64,000 nucleotides of DNA from Pseudomonadota bacterium (GTDB lineage: Bacteria; Desulfobacterota; Binatia; Binatales; Binataceae), in contig JAJPJA010000103.1 of assembly GCA_021324455.1 (NCBI GenBank), forward strand, positions 1-64,000, in the 5' to 3' direction. The first letter of the stretch is position 1, and every line of letters starts with the position of its first letter. Positions 47,659 through 57,136 of this stretch are shown in pieces. The position numbers and the translations under genes are program-made. The notes beneath the pieces were generated by a model. It saw nothing but the letters and a program-made list of their open reading frames with translations. It was not told the DNA's origin and did no database searches.

Positions 47659-47811
47659 GTACCGCCGTCCGGTTTGAAGTCTTCATTGACACCTTAGCGG
47701 TTTGCCCGCCGCGATGCATCGGCCCCGCCCGGCGATCAACTTCTGCATCAAATCTATGAGGACGATGAGGGATCGCGCTATAAGGCTGGAGCGAAGGAGT
47801 CAGGGCCAGCA

Positions 47812-49041
47812 ATGGGTGCATTGACCGACAAGTACTGTATCGTGGGGGTGGGTGAGACCCGCTTCATGAAAGCCTCCAACCGCACGCCGCTGTCGATGGC
47901 GTGCGAGGCGGTGAAGAAGGCGATGGACGACGCCGGGCTGACCGCGCGCGAGGTCGACGCGATCACCAGCTTTCAGATCGCAGACTCCACCGATGTCGCC
48001 AACGTGGCGCAGGCGCTCGGCATCCGCATAAACTACGGTTCGGTGGCCTACAGCGGCGGTTCGACGACCGAAGCGCTGACGGCGCACGCCATCGGACTGA
48101 TCGAAGGCGGCTACTGCAACACGGTCGCGATCTTTCGTTCGATGAACGGCCGCACGGGGCGGCGGATGGGCGGGCAGGCGCCGGGCGGGGTGGTGCCGCC
48201 CAGCCGCGCCGAGGGCGACGCGCAGTTCTACATGCCGTGGGGGTTTACCACGCCGGCGCAGCATTTCGCCCCCTCCGCGATGCGCTATCTGCATGACTTC
48301 GGCGCCAGCACCAAATCGTTCGCCGAAGTGGCGAGCGCGTTTCGCTACCACGCCGGACTCAATCCCAAGGCGCTGATGCGGGCGCCGATGACGATCGAGG
48401 ATCATCAGCGGTCGCGATGGGTGGCCAAGCCCTTCCGGCTGCTGGACTGCTGCCTTGAGACCGATGTGGCGTCGGCGTTCATCGTGACCTCGCGCGAACG
48501 CGCCTACGACCTGCGCCAGCCGCCGGTTTTCATCCTCGGCGGCAGCGCGCGCACCTATGCCGACAATCCCGCATGGAACCATTCGCGGCTGCGTCCTTAT
48601 CTGCAGGCCGGCAACTTCGCCCGTCAGCGCGTGTGGGGCATGTCAGGTATCCGGCCTGAAGATATCGACGTGCTGTCGATTTATGACGCGTTCACCTACA
48701 CCGTGATTCTACAGCTTGAGGCCTATGGCTTTTGCGCAATCGGCGAGGCCGCGGAATTCGTCAAAGGCGGGCGGCTGCGGATCGACCATGAACTGCCGAC
48801 CAATCTTTCCGGCGGGCATCTGTCGGAGGGCTATGCGCATGGCGTCGCGCTGGTCAATGAGGTGGTGCGCCAATTGCGCCATCGCGCGGACGATTCGTGT
48901 CCCGGATGGGCGGAGGGCAGGCATACGTACGATCGTCAGGCGGGATGCCGCCAGGTAAGGCGGGCGCGCTTCGGCGCCAGCCTGGGATGGGGCACGGAAA
49001 CGCGGGGCAGCTGCTTGATTTTGCGCAGCGCCTCGGCCTAG
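47812..49041 (+). CDS. Thiolase-fold protein (SCP2-thiolase/Ltp2-like), probable lyase/aldolase rather than thiolase
   Basis: YCIVGVGETRFMKA, SVAYSGGSTTEALTAHAIGLIEGG, IDVLSIYDAFTYTVILQLEAYGFC, GGHLSEGYAHGVALVNEVVRQL. Confidence 0.82.
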   Translation: MGALTDKYCIVGVGETRFMKASNRTPLSMACEAVKKAMDDAGLTAREVDAITSFQIADSTDVANVAQALGIRINYGSVAYSGGSTTEALTAHAIGLIEGGYCNTVAIFRSMNGRTGRRMGGQAPGGVVPPSRAEGDAQFYMPWGFTTPAQHFAPSAMRYLHDFGASTKSFAEVASAFRYHAGLNPKALMRAPMTIEDHQRSRWVAKPFRLLDCCLETDVASAFIVTSRERAYDLRQPPVFILGGSARTYADNPAWNHSRLRPYLQAGNFARQRVWGMSGIRPEDIDVLSIYDAFTYTVILQLEAYGFCAIGEAAEFVKGGRLRIDHELPTNLSGGHLSEGYAHGVALVNEVVRQLRHRADDSCPGWAEGRHTYDRQAGCRQVRRARFGASLGWGTETRGSCLILRSASA

Positions 49042-49070
49042 TTATCGTCAGGGAAAGCGAGAGGTATGCA

Positions 49071-49541
49071 ATGCCCGGAGAAATCGACTACAGCAAGATC
49101 AACATCATCCCCGACCAGGACACCGCCGAATGGTGGGAGGGGACCAAACGGCACAAGTTTCTGGTCCGCCAATGCAAGCAATGCGGGCACAAGTGGTTTC
49201 CGCCTTTCCCGGCCTGCGCCAAATGCACCTCGATGGACCTGACCTGGTACGAAACCGCCGGCAAGGGGGTCATCCACAGCTATGTCGTAGTGACGCAGCC
49301 AATCCTGGCCGCGTTCGTCACCGCGGTGCCTTATGTCGTCGGCCTGATTGAACTTGACGACTGCCACGAAGCTGACGGCCGGCTGACCCGCGTCGCCGGG
49401 GTGATGAAGGACGACGAAGCCGAGGTGGCAATCGGATTGCCGGTTGAAGTGGTATTCGAGCCCACCGGCGATCCCAATTTCATCATGCCGCGATGGAAAA
49501 TCTGCGGAACGGCATCCAATACCTGGAAGTTTACCGAATAA
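49071..49541 (+). CDS. Zn-ribbon/OB-fold DUF35-family protein
   Basis: FLVRQCKQCGHKWFPPFPACAKCTSMDLTWYETAGKGVIHSYVVV; ATG at 49071. Confidence 0.88.
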   Translation: MPGEIDYSKINIIPDQDTAEWWEGTKRHKFLVRQCKQCGHKWFPPFPACAKCTSMDLTWYETAGKGVIHSYVVVTQPILAAFVTAVPYVVGLIELDDCHEADGRLTRVAGVMKDDEAEVAIGLPVEVVFEPTGDPNFIMPRWKICGTASNTWKFTE

Positions 49542-49679
49542 CGGATCGGGCGGCGGAGCAATCCTGCCGCCTGCAACTCCTCCTCGGGCTCCGGCGCGCA
49601 TCCGGAGTCCATGGGTCGGCGACGGTCCTGCGGCGGTGGCAAGGGGATTGCTGGGGTTTGAGGGCAATCGCCGCTAAAG

Positions 49680-49961
49680 TTGGTCAGTAACTTGGTACCG
49701 TCTGCAATAGTCCCGCAGGTGGCGCGGCCGTCCAATCCCCGGCCCATCCAGCCGGTACGAACCGGCGAGCTTCTGATCGCGCTCGGCGTGATTGCGCTGA
49801 TGGCGCTGCTGATCAGTACCGGATACCTGCTGGGACGCATGCAGCAGCGGCGCAGCGCCCGCCGCCACATCAAGTCGCGCCAATTGAAAACGCGCATCGA
49901 TAGCCGCCAGCTTCAGCATCAGCGGCGCAACCTGCGGCTGGTTACACGCAAGCGGCGCTGA
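49680..49961 (+). CDS. Hypothetical single-TM basic protein
   Basis: One TM (ELLIALGVIALMALLISTGYLLG) followed by an Arg/Lys/Gln-rich tail; start uncertain. Confidence 0.35.
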   Translation: MVSNLVPSAIVPQVARPSNPRPIQPVRTGELLIALGVIALMALLISTGYLLGRMQQRRSARRHIKSRQLKTRIDSRQLQHQRRNLRLVTRKRR

Positions 49962-50153
49962 GCTGGATTCCGGCGTGACCGCGGCGCGCGATGGTGGCGG
50001 CGCCCACTGCCCAATTTAAAGGCATCTGCCCGCGAATTGACCGCCCCTATCCGGTCGCTCCTTTCATTGTGCAATGTTTGCGTCGGCACCGTTTTTGCCC
50101 TTCCCCGCTCGAACGCCGCGATTATTACGGCAGGCGTCAAAACGGAGGTTCTA

Positions 50154-51824
50154 ATGGCTGAAGAGCGACAACCAACAATGGTGCCGACCCTGGGTCTGAC
50201 CGGGGTCACGGTCAACGCGATGGCGCTGATCGCACCGGGAGCCTTCCTGTGGATCACATTCGTGCTGCAGGCGGGCTACGTGTTTCCGTCGGGCCTGGCG
50301 ATGTGGAGCGGTATCTTTGTCGCTCTGATGCTGGCCTACGCCACCGCGATTTCATACGCTGAATTGGCCAAGTTGTATCCCGGCGCCGGCAGTTCATACC
50401 TGTTCGCCGAGCAGGCGTTTTTGGGCAAGACCCACGCCTACCGTTTCGCGCGCATCGCCAAGTTCGTCATCGGCTGGGCCTCGCATCTGTACTACTGGGT
50501 GTATCCCGGAGTGATGGTGGCGACGATGGGCGTGATGGTGGGCTACATCGTGGGCAACGTTTTTCCCAACACGATCAATCCCGCCACGCCGGGCCCGGTT
50601 TTCATGGCCCTGGTCGCGATCGTCTTCTCCTACTTTGTCGCCTATATCGCGTTTCGCGGGGTCACCGGCTCGACGATGGTGAACATCGCGATCAACGGTA
50701 TCCAGATCGTGGCCCTGCTGTTCTTCTCCGCCCTGGCCATCGCCTACCGCCTGTCGCATCCGGCCGGATCCACCGGCCTGGCCCTGGACGCGTCGGGCAA
50801 CGTGATCAGCAGCGTATTGCATTACGGGATGAGCGGCGATACGCCGTCGCACGCCAGCGCCATCTCGGTCATCCTGCCGCATCGGTTCGACTGGGTGATG
50901 CTGCAGGCGACCATCGCGATCCTTCTGCTGGTCGGATTCGAGTCGGTCACGGCGCTGGGCGAAGAAGCCAAGAACCCCAAGAAGGACATTCCGCGCGGCG
51001 TGCTCCTGTCGCTGACCATCCAGGGGCTGATCTGCTACCTGATTGAATACTTCGCGGCCAACTACTTCATGAGCAGCGCCTATTCGCTGGCGGCGGCCAA
51101 AGGGTCGGCGGCTCCGATCGGCGACATGATGGTGCTGGTCGGCAATGCGCTGCTGGGCGGGCATGGCCAGGCCTTCATGCTGGTCGAGGCGTTCACCGTC
51201 TTTTTGGCGTTAATCGGGACCACGCTCAGTTGCATCAACACCGGCGCGCGCGTGACCTACGCGATGGGCCGCGACGAGGAGGTACCGGAGCATTTCGGTC
51301 TGCTGCACGGCGAAACCCTGACCCCGCATCGCGCGATCTGGGTTCTGGCCACGATCACCGCGGTGCTCGGCGCCTACGCCGCGATCTATTTCTTCGCCGG
51401 CGGCTCCGCGCCCGACGACAAGGCCATCGCTGCGCTCCCGCACAACATCTGGTACGCGGCCGGTATGAGTTCTAACGGGTACCTGTCCACACTGCCCAAC
51501 GGATTGCTGCTGGTGACCCTAATCTCCAACTTCGGCACCTTCATGCTCTACGGGCTGACCAACATCATCTGCATGGTGGCCTTTTACGAGCATCAGGAGT
51601 TCCACGGCTTCAAGCACATGGTGGTGCCGATCTTCGGCGCGATCGCGAACTTCGCCTGCATGGCCTTCTACATCATCGGACCGCTGGAAGGGATCGGCAG
51701 CGCGAAGGAACCGTTGATGGCGGTGGCGATCTCGATCATCTGGGGTGTTTACGGGGCGATATACTTCGTGCGCAACTCGCGCAAACGCGGAAAGGAGACG
51801 ATGGTTGTAGCGAAGACCGCCTGA
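50154..51824 (+). CDS. APC superfamily amino acid permease
   Basis: Multi-TM; VTVNAMALIAPGAFLWITFV, ISYAELAKLYPGAGSSYLFAEQAF, GFESVTALGEEAKNPKKDIPRGVL; ATG at 50154. Confidence 0.9.
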   Translation: MAEERQPTMVPTLGLTGVTVNAMALIAPGAFLWITFVLQAGYVFPSGLAMWSGIFVALMLAYATAISYAELAKLYPGAGSSYLFAEQAFLGKTHAYRFARIAKFVIGWASHLYYWVYPGVMVATMGVMVGYIVGNVFPNTINPATPGPVFMALVAIVFSYFVAYIAFRGVTGSTMVNIAINGIQIVALLFFSALAIAYRLSHPAGSTGLALDASGNVISSVLHYGMSGDTPSHASAISVILPHRFDWVMLQATIAILLLVGFESVTALGEEAKNPKKDIPRGVLLSLTIQGLICYLIEYFAANYFMSSAYSLAAAKGSAAPIGDMMVLVGNALLGGHGQAFMLVEAFTVFLALIGTTLSCINTGARVTYAMGRDEEVPEHFGLLHGETLTPHRAIWVLATITAVLGAYAAIYFFAGGSAPDDKAIAALPHNIWYAAGMSSNGYLSTLPNGLLLVTLISNFGTFMLYGLTNIICMVAFYEHQEFHGFKHMVVPIFGAIANFACMAFYIIGPLEGIGSAKEPLMAVAISIIWGVYGAIYFVRNSRKRGKETMVVAKTA

Positions 51825-51840
51825 GTTGGCATAAACGTTA

Positions 51841-52770
51841 GTGAATCGAACGGGCGGACTGCGGCGTCGCCGCGGTCCGCCCCTTGCCACTTTCAGATGC
51901 GCCCCGCCGGCGGTGGTCGGAAGCGGTGGGCGAGTTGGATTTGATAACGTGACCGCAAGCCCTGACCCTGGTGATTTCGAAATCGCCGCGCTCTCCGACA
52001 TTGGATGTTCGCGCTCCAACAACGAGGACTTCTGCGGCCATCTGATCGAGAGCCCGAGCGAAGTTGTGTTTGCGGTGGCCGACGGCGTCGGCGGCTATGA
52101 CGGCGGCGAGGTCGCCAGCCAGATGGCGGTCGAGGTCACCTTGTCGGCTTATCACGAAAGCGCGCCCTCGCTCGGCCCGGCCAAGCGGCTGTATCGCGCC
52201 GTTCAGCGCGCCAATATCGAAATCCATAACCGCTCGCTTACGGTGCCCGAATTGCGCCGCATGGCCACCACGCTAACCGCCGTGGCGGTGGCCGACGGCG
52301 CCCTGTATGCGGTTCATGTCGGCGATTGCCGCCTTTACCTGATCCGCGGCAGCCGTATTCAGCAGATGACCAAGGATCACACCGTGATCGGCGAGCGTGT
52401 GCGTCTGGGACTGATCAGCGAGAAGGAGGCGCGCAATCATCCCGAACGCTCGGCGCTCAGCCGCTGCCTGGGGCGGGAACTGATCGCGTCGCTCGACCGC
52501 CTGAGTATGCCGCTGCGATCGGGCGACCGCGTGATCGTGTGCACCGACGGCTTGCACGGCGTGCTGGAAGACGGCGACATCGATCAGCTGTCGCGCAATC
52601 TGAGCGCGCCGCAGGCCTGCCGCAGGCTGATCGACAGCGCCAATGAGCGCGGCGCCGCGGACAACGTCACCGCCGCCGTCCTGATCGCCCATAACGGCTC
52701 GACTACCGCCGACCTGCCGGGTCCGGGATGGCGCGAGCGGCTGCGGGGGCTGCTGCGGATGGGCCGTTGA
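51841..52770 (+). CDS. PP2C-family Ser/Thr protein phosphatase
   Basis: SDIGCSRSNNEDFCG, VFAVADGVGGYDGGEVAS, AVHVGDCRLYLIRGSRIQQMTKDHT, ADNVTAAVL. A GTG at 51949 is an alternative start. Confidence 0.9.
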   Translation: MNRTGGLRRRRGPPLATFRCAPPAVVGSGGRVGFDNVTASPDPGDFEIAALSDIGCSRSNNEDFCGHLIESPSEVVFAVADGVGGYDGGEVASQMAVEVTLSAYHESAPSLGPAKRLYRAVQRANIEIHNRSLTVPELRRMATTLTAVAVADGALYAVHVGDCRLYLIRGSRIQQMTKDHTVIGERVRLGLISEKEARNHPERSALSRCLGRELIASLDRLSMPLRSGDRVIVCTDGLHGVLEDGDIDQLSRNLSAPQACRRLIDSANERGAADNVTAAVLIAHNGSTTADLPGPGWRERLRGLLRMGR

Positions 52771-52833
52771 CCGGTTTTGAGAACGGGTGATAACCTTCGC
52801 GCCCAAATCATGGCGTCGGCAGGCGGATAAACG

Positions 52834-53847
52834 GTGCGCGAGGTAAGCGTCGGGGAACGCCTCGACCAATATCAGATCACGGAGCTGATCGCGCGCAGCG
52901 GGATGGCGTCGATTCTGAAAGCAATTGATACCGAATCCAACCAGACAGTCGCGCTGAAAGTCCCCTATCCGCAGTTCGAATCCGACGTGGTGTTCTACGA
53001 GCGCTTCCGCCGCGAAGAAGCGATCGGACAGCGCCTGAACCATCCCAACATCATCAAAGTCCTCACCCCGCGGCGCAAAAGCCGGATGTACATCGCGATG
53101 GAATACGTTGAGGGCGCCTCGCTGCGCGCGCTGCTGCGCGACAAGCGTCCGTTTGCACCCGAACGGGCATTGGGTTACGCGCGCCAGGTCTGCGGCGCCC
53201 TGGTCTATATGCATGACGAGGGCGTGGTGCATCGCGACCTCAAGCCGGAAAACATGCTGGTGACCGAGACCGACCAGATCAAAATCATGGATTTCGGCAT
53301 CGCGCTGGATGAAAGCGCCAGACGGCTTACCTGGGCCGGTCTGTCCACCACTATCGGTACGCCCGACTACATGGCGCCCGAGCAGATCAGCGGACGGCGC
53401 GGCGACGCGCGCACCGATATCTACTCGCTGGGGATGATCCTGTACGAGATGCTGACGGCGAACCTGCCTTACGAGGGCGCCAACGTTTACGCCGTGATGA
53501 AAGCCAAGGCGTCCGAGGATCCGCAGCCGCCGACCCGGTGGGTGCCGGACCTCGACCCCAAGCTGGAAGAAATCGTGCTGCGCGCAATCGAACGCGCGCC
53601 GCGCAATCGCTACGCCAGCGCGCGCCAGATGCTGGCCGACCTGGAAAATCCCGCGCAGGTGCAGGTCACCGGACGCGCCCACAGCCTGCATCCGCGCGCG
53701 AGCTGGAAACGTCTGCGGGCAATCCTGATGACGGGACTGTTCTTCACCTCGCTCATCGCCATCTTCGCCCTGCTGGTATGGCTGGCGCGGCGCTATCCGG
53801 CCGCGCCTGCGCGCACCCAGGGCGCCTATCGCGGTACCACACGATGA
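52834..53847 (+). CDS. Serine/threonine protein kinase with C-terminal TM segment
   Basis: VALKV, VVHRDLKPENMLV (HRD), IMDFGIAL (DFG), GTPDYMAPEQ; C-terminal LMTGLFFTSLIAIFALLVWLARR. Confidence 0.94.
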   Translation: MREVSVGERLDQYQITELIARSGMASILKAIDTESNQTVALKVPYPQFESDVVFYERFRREEAIGQRLNHPNIIKVLTPRRKSRMYIAMEYVEGASLRALLRDKRPFAPERALGYARQVCGALVYMHDEGVVHRDLKPENMLVTETDQIKIMDFGIALDESARRLTWAGLSTTIGTPDYMAPEQISGRRGDARTDIYSLGMILYEMLTANLPYEGANVYAVMKAKASEDPQPPTRWVPDLDPKLEEIVLRAIERAPRNRYASARQMLADLENPAQVQVTGRAHSLHPRASWKRLRAILMTGLFFTSLIAIFALLVWLARRYPAAPARTQGAYRGTTR

Positions 53848-55262
53848 ATCCTTCGCACCGCTTCGCCGTCGGGCTCGCCGCCGTGATGCTGCTGGTTCCC
53901 TCGATCGCCGCCGCCGCACCGCTGAGCGCCGGTCCCGAGCAGTCGCTCAACCTGGCCTGGGTGCTGGTGGCCGGCTTCCTCGTGATGTTCATGCAGCTGG
54001 GATTCGCGCTGCTGGAGACCGGCTTCACGCGCTCCAAAAACGCGGTCAATACGATGGCGATGAACCTGGTCATCTATCCGATCGGCCTGCTTGGATTTTT
54101 CCTGACCGGATACGGTCTGATGCTGGGCGGCGTCGGCCAGTATGCGTCGCTGGGCACGATGACGATCGGCCATCATGAACTTACGCTGAATGTCGCGGGA
54201 CGCGCCTTTGGGATTGTGGGGCTGACCAAGTTCGCGTTGTTGAGTGTGGCGGGCGACCCCGGCAGCCTCGCGATGTTTCTGTTCGCGGTCGTGTTCATGG
54301 ACACCGCGGCCACGATTCCCACCGGCGCGATGGCCGAGCGATGGAAGTTCTCCGCCTTCTTCATCTATGGCCTGTTCATGTCGATGTTCCTCTATCCGCT
54401 GTATGGCAATTGGGTGTGGGGCGGAGGATGGCTGGCGCAACTGGGAGTCAACTTCGGACTGGGACATGGACACGTGGACTTCGCCGGTTCATCGGTGGTG
54501 CATATGACCGGCGGCGTCACCGCGCTGGCGGGAACCCTGGTGCTGGGGCCCCGTATCGGCAAGTTCCGGCGCGACCAGGCAATCGGAGCGATGCCGGGGC
54601 ATAACCTCCCGATGGCGATAACCGGCACGCTGATTCTGGCCTTCGGATGGTTCGGCTTCAACTGCGGATCGACGTTTGCCGCGTCCGATTCGCGCATCGC
54701 GCTGATCGCGGTCAATACCATGCTGTCGAGCGCGGCCGGCGCGCTGGCGGCGTTGCTTGCGATGTGGCTGCGCTATGGACGGCCGGATATCGCGATCACA
54801 TGCAACGGCCTGCTGGGCGGCCTGGTGGCGATCACCGCGCCCTGCGCGTTCGTGTCGCCGTTGGCCGCGATTCTTATCGGCATTGTGGCCGGGCTGATCA
54901 CCGACTGGAGCGTGATCATGCTCGAGCGGCATCTGCACGTCGACGATCCGGTGGGCGCAATCGCGGTGCACGGCGTGTGCGGGATGTGGGGCGCGCTCGC
55001 CCTCGGCATCTTCGCCGACGGCACCTACGGCGTCGGATGGAACGGCGTCGCGGGTCCGGTGCGCGGTCTGCTGTTCGGCGACTCGTCCCAATTGCTGGCC
55101 CAAATAATCGGCGTCAGCACCAACCTGGTGGCGATCTTCTCCCTGTCGATGGCGTTCTTCGCAATCGTGGAACGCACCATCGGCAACCGCGTAGCCGCCG
55201 AAGTGGAATGGTCGGGCCTCGACACCTTGGAAATGGGCAGCGACGCCTACCCCAAGAGTTGA
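53844..55262 (+). CDS. amt: Ammonium transporter (Amt family)
   Basis: MQLGFALLETGFTRSKNAVNTMAMNL, DFAGSSVVHMTGG, LAFGWFGFNCGST, VDDPVGAIAVHGVCGMWG. ATG at 53844 overlaps the kinase stop. Confidence 0.93.
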   Translation: MNPSHRFAVGLAAVMLLVPSIAAAAPLSAGPEQSLNLAWVLVAGFLVMFMQLGFALLETGFTRSKNAVNTMAMNLVIYPIGLLGFFLTGYGLMLGGVGQYASLGTMTIGHHELTLNVAGRAFGIVGLTKFALLSVAGDPGSLAMFLFAVVFMDTAATIPTGAMAERWKFSAFFIYGLFMSMFLYPLYGNWVWGGGWLAQLGVNFGLGHGHVDFAGSSVVHMTGGVTALAGTLVLGPRIGKFRRDQAIGAMPGHNLPMAITGTLILAFGWFGFNCGSTFAASDSRIALIAVNTMLSSAAGALAALLAMWLRYGRPDIAITCNGLLGGLVAITAPCAFVSPLAAILIGIVAGLITDWSVIMLERHLHVDDPVGAIAVHGVCGMWGALALGIFADGTYGVGWNGVAGPVRGLLFGDSSQLLAQIIGVSTNLVAIFSLSMAFFAIVERTIGNRVAAEVEWSGLDTLEMGSDAYPKS

Positions 55263-55271
55263 GTAGGGCAG

Positions 55272-55294
55272 GCGTCCGTGCCCGTTTCGGACGC
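55272..55294 (+). terminator. Stem-loop just downstream of amt
   Basis: GCGTCCG-tgcccgttt-CGGACGC beginning 10 nt after the amt stop; no T-tract. Confidence 0.4.
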
Positions 55295-55680
55295 GCGCGG
55301 CGCCGCCTTGCCAGGCCGCAACTCGCGCGGAGAAAAGTAGCGCGATGAATGCTGCCCTGCTGCTTCAGCGTGAAAGCGCCGCCTGGATCGGTGCCGATGC
55401 TGGCAAAGGGCGGGAATGAAGCATTCAGCGCCTGCACACAGGACGGCCCGGGCAGCGACTGCCGGCCCCGCCGAGTACGTCTCAGCCGCTCTGGCCGCGC
55501 CGCGGCAGCAGAGGGGGACAGTGCGTCCGCCCCGGTCATCGCCGCAGTCATGACGGCGCCGGTGGGATCGATCGACGGGATATCGCCGATCAGCGGCGCG
55601 GTTACAACAGGCCAGCAAGTTCACCAATGCTATTTTTTTGACTGCTGAGCGCCTCTCTTCGCCCAGAAAAACACCCGCGC

Positions 55681-57033
55681 TCAGGCCCTGGCCAGGTACT
55701 CGTCCAGTACGCTGTGGAAGTAGCGCAGGCGGCGTTCCTGATGCGCCAGGTAGAGGCCCTTGAAGCCTGCCGAGCGCATCCCGCGCTGCAGCTCCCCCGC
55801 CTGCGCCTCATCCTGGGCCAGCGCGATGTGCGGAAAATGGGCCTCATGGCCGTCGCCGATGACGTAATCCTGATGCGCGGGGCGGGGCGGCACCGCCTGA
55901 CCCGGACAGACGCGGACGAACTGCTGAAAGTCCCACAGCATCCGCTGCGGATCCTCCGGATGCGGGCGGTGGCGGAAGAGCCAGAAATGATGCGCGCTGA
56001 TGTTGAGCGTGATGTTGGGAAACAAAAAGTAGTGAAAATCGTCCAATAGTTGCTGATCGACCAGCCCGCTTACGTCCACTCCGCCCCGCTGGGCCCGCTG
56101 GCGCGCCGCCTCGAGCAGCACCGGCCGCAGCTCCTTGACGTGCCCCTCCCACTCCGGCCGCGGCTCCACGCCGTACGCCTTGAGCATTGCGCGCACGCCG
56201 GCCGTGATCTGGCTGCTGTCGCGATAGCCGCGCCGGCGCGCCATCGCGTCGTCCCATCGCGGACCCGGCACGCCGACGCGGTAGATGAAACGGCTGTGGC
56301 GGCCGTAAAAATCGATCGGGCATCCGCCCGGGGTATCGTCGCTCATGTCCATCAGCTCGGGATGGATGCCCTGCAGATGATAGAGCTCATTGAACGAGTC
56401 GACGCCGATTTTCCAGTTGCACGGCCAGGCCACGGTCCAGTCCAGGTTGATGCTGAACTCCGCTCCCCAACGGTAGGTCCCCAGATGATCCATGACGTCG
56501 CGGGTCAGGTAATCGCCGAGCGGCTCCGCGTTGTCGTCGAAATTGATAAACACCAGTCCCTGGAAGGTTTCGCATCGCACCTGCGGCAGGCGCATCCCGC
56601 TTGCGATCGGATTGCCCTGGGGGAAATCGCATTCGGCGTCGGGTGCGCTGACCAGCCGGCCCTCCAGGTCGTAGCGCCATCGATGGTACGGGCAGGTGAA
56701 CGCGCGCGCCAAACCGCATCCGGCGGGCCGGATGCGGCGGCCGCGATGCTGGCAGACGTTGTACATGGCGCGTATCTGGTCGGGCGCCGAACGCACTACC
56801 AGGACCGATTCGGGTCCGATTTCGAAGGTAAAATAGTCGCCGATTTGGGCCAAATCGGACAGCGGGCCGGCGTACAGCCAGACCCGCCGCCACATCCGCT
56901 CCCATTCAAGCCGCATGAATTCGGGCGCGAGATAGCGTTGGCTGGGAATGAGCGCACAATCGAGCGCCGGCTCCGGAGTTTTGCGCAGGATGGGTGCAAG
57001 CGCTGCATCTCTCGCATCGGCTGACGCGGCCAT
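55681..57033 (-). CDS. Aromatic ring-hydroxylating oxygenase alpha subunit (Rieske)
   Basis: Rieske ligands CQHRGRRI...CPYHRWRYD; non-heme Fe region NELYHLQGIHPELMD. Confidence 0.9.
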   Translation of the reverse strand: MAASADARDAALAPILRKTPEPALDCALIPSQRYLAPEFMRLEWERMWRRVWLYAGPLSDLAQIGDYFTFEIGPESVLVVRSAPDQIRAMYNVCQHRGRRIRPAGCGLARAFTCPYHRWRYDLEGRLVSAPDAECDFPQGNPIASGMRLPQVRCETFQGLVFINFDDNAEPLGDYLTRDVMDHLGTYRWGAEFSINLDWTVAWPCNWKIGVDSFNELYHLQGIHPELMDMSDDTPGGCPIDFYGRHSRFIYRVGVPGPRWDDAMARRRGYRDSSQITAGVRAMLKAYGVEPRPEWEGHVKELRPVLLEAARQRAQRGGVDVSGLVDQQLLDDFHYFLFPNITLNISAHHFWLFRHRPHPEDPQRMLWDFQQFVRVCPGQAVPPRPAHQDYVIGDGHEAHFPHIALAQDEAQAGELQRGMRSAGFKGLYLAHQERRLRYFHSVLDEYLARA

Positions 57034-57136
57034 GGATTGGTCCTCCGGATTACAATTCGGTCCTTGTTCCTATATTCTTCGGCACGCGATCGCAAATGGC
57101 GGGCGCGGGCGCGCCCGGGATCAGGAGAATTCGATT

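Noticed and set aside
47812-49041. Suspected frameshift near the thiolase-like C-terminus (DDSCPGWAEGRHTYDRQAG)
   Set aside because: The frame resumes a normal thiolase ending (ARFGASLGWGTETRGSCLILRSA), so a variable insert is more likely than a frameshift.
52273-53919. 548-aa ORF on the - strand
   Set aside because: Antisense to the well-supported PP2C and kinase genes.
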